Of a stretch of DNA of 64,000 bases, positions 63,079 through 64,000 are shown piece by piece; within the stretch, counting starts at the first letter, position 1; every line of letters starts with the position of its first letter. The notes beneath the pieces are model-generated. The model did not search any database. It worked only from the letters and a program-made list of their open reading frames with translations, and was not told the origin of the DNA. Source of the DNA: an uncultured Prevotellaceae bacterium (lineage in GTDB: Bacteria > Bacteroidota > Bacteroidia > Bacteroidales > Muribaculaceae); contig CAMVBJ010000012.1 of NCBI GenBank assembly GCA_947165675.1, forward strand, positions 20,347-84,346, in the 5' to 3' direction. The position numbers were made by a program, and so were the translations under genes.

Positions 63079-64000
63079 ATGAAGAAAGAAAGAATTTTAC
63101 TCATGAGCAGTGCATTGATTGCTGCGTCGGCAGTGACGACCCAGGCTCGCATCAACTATCCCGACACACGTCGAGTGGAAACTGTGGACAACTACTTCGG
63201 CACCCAAGTGCCAGATCCTTATCGCTGGCTTGAAGATGATCGTAGCGCCGAGACCGAGGCATGGGTCAACGCCCAGAACAAGGTAACCCAGAACTACCTG
63301 TCCAAAATCTCCTTCCGCAAGGACGTGAAGAAGCGAATCACTGAACTCGCCAATTACGAGAAGATGTCAGCCCCCTTCAAGGTAAAGGACAAGTTCTACT
63401 TCTACAAGAATGACGGCCTGCAGAACCAGAGCGTGCTCTACGAGTTCAGTGCTGATGGCAACCACAAGATGGTGCTCGACCCCAACACGCTGAGCGACGA
63501 TGGCACCGTGGCCCTGCAATCCATCGATTTCTCCAACGATGGCCGCTATCTGGCCTACGTCATCACCCGCAACGGCAGCGACTGGAACGAAATCTACGTC
63601 AAGGACCTCGTGACTGGCAAGACGCTCGACGATCACATCGTGTGGGCCAAGTTCACCGATGCCCAGTGGCTGGGCGATGGCTTCTTCTACAGTGGCTATG
63701 ACGCCCCCGAGGATGCCAAGTCGTCCAAGAACGAGTTCCAGAAGGTATTTTACCACAAGCTGGGAACGCCCCAGAGCGAGGACTACGTTGAGTACCAGGA
63801 TAAGAGCGAGCCCCTGCATTTCCACCAGGTGAGCGTGAGCGACGACGAGCGCTACGTGTTCTTGTGGAAGAGTGATGCCGAGGGCAATGACATCTATGTC
63901 AAGGACCTCAAGGACCGCAACCCACACTATGTGCAACTGATCGGTGGCATGAAGTATGAGCGCGGCATCATCGGCGTGGACAATGGCAAGATCTATGTCA
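63079..64000 (+). CDS. prolyl oligopeptidase (S9A), partial at the window end
   Basis: The frame opens at ATG 63079 and runs past the window edge (about 307 residues seen). Signal-like start MKKERILLMSSALIAASAVT, then the S9A N-terminal blocks YPDTRRVETVDNYFGTQV, DPYRWLEDD and beta-propeller repeats (SNDGRYLAYVITRNGSDW, DDERYVFLWKSDAEGND). The catalytic alpha/beta-hydrolase domain lies outside. It cuts after proline in short peptides, probably in the periplasm. Confidence 0.9.
   Translation, partial: MKKERILLMSSALIAASAVTTQARINYPDTRRVETVDNYFGTQVPDPYRWLEDDRSAETEAWVNAQNKVTQNYLSKISFRKDVKKRITELANYEKMSAPFKVKDKFYFYKNDGLQNQSVLYEFSADGNHKMVLDPNTLSDDGTVALQSIDFSNDGRYLAYVITRNGSDWNEIYVKDLVTGKTLDDHIVWAKFTDAQWLGDGFFYSGYDAPEDAKSSKNEFQKVFYHKLGTPQSEDYVEYQDKSEPLHFHQVSVSDDERYVFLWKSDAEGNDIYVKDLKDRNPHYVQLIGGMKYERGIIGVDNGKIYV

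Overview
The window is chromosomal DNA from a gut-type member of the Bacteroidales (Bacteroidota). The evidence is: promoters of the TTTG-N19-21-TAnnTTTG type instead of E. coli -35/-10 boxes; no convincing Shine-Dalgarno sequences; a DUF177-rpmF-fabH-era-der block; DUF2851, DUF4919 and DUF3089 proteins; a long-form LepB; and secreted proteins with a C-terminal dockerin-like tail (DVDGDGNVTIKDVTALID). The moderately high GC and the BspA-like and S8 proteins with dockerin tails suggest Muribaculaceae or Prevotellaceae rather than Bacteroides sensu stricto. That placement is inference. There is no rRNA, CRISPR array, prophage or conjugative machinery.

Layout. 1-10 kb: tRNA-Phe, a GT-C-like membrane protein, a DUF2851 protein, two BspA-like LRR surface proteins, an orphan dockerin remnant, penicillin-binding protein 1A, a GT2 glycosyltransferase and an odd Rieske-like lipoprotein. 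10-21 kb: an NlpC/P60 hydrolase, an esterase fused to an SMP-30-like domain, the (p)ppGpp synthetase/hydrolase and a PgpH-type c-di-AMP phosphodiesterase in tandem, a DUF4919 protein, an acyl-CoA synthetase and a small Ala/Val/Asp-rich lipoprotein. 21-31 kb: nagB, surE, gltX, a barrel-like protein, waaA, then DUF177-rpmF-fabH-era-der. 31-32 kb: a candidate small RNA and a coiled-coil periplasmic protein.

32.3-41.2 kb is the most unusual part: a type I restriction-modification island in the order hsdM, REP-associated-type HUH transposase (RAYT-like), RecA-fold ATPase, 75-aa orphan, hsdS, hsdR. A 19-bp sequence (start GTTCGTCC) lies just before hsdM and again, inverted, just after hsdR. Related copies lie inside the island, including a perfect 24-bp inverted pair with a 65-bp spacer that looks like a REPIN. 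The ATPase promoter overlaps a perfect 11-bp palindrome. hsdM and hsdSR sit in separate transcription units. The island abuts a CAU-anticodon tRNA gene.

41.3-50 kb: the tRNA, a candidate small RNA, WbqC-like protein and LepB, a small membrane protein, a SpoU-family methyltransferase, several unknown envelope proteins with a repeat-rich promoter, and an AAA/DUF4143 ATPase preceded by three 32-bp tandem repeats. 50-64 kb: mgtE, rsmA, a flippase-like membrane protein, an acyltransferase, a sigma-54 activator without receiver, lptE, an unknown protein, secG, a glutaminyl-cyclase-like M28 lipoprotein, a DUF1963 membrane protein with an internal duplication, a dockerin-tailed subtilisin and the start of a prolyl oligopeptidase that runs off the window.

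Functionally, most of the window is housekeeping envelope biogenesis (PBP1A, WaaA, LptE, LepB, SecG, FabH), nucleotide signalling (Rel, PgpH) and translation or ribosome assembly (GltX, L32, Era, Der, RsmA). Surface and secreted proteins and the RM island are the accessory part.
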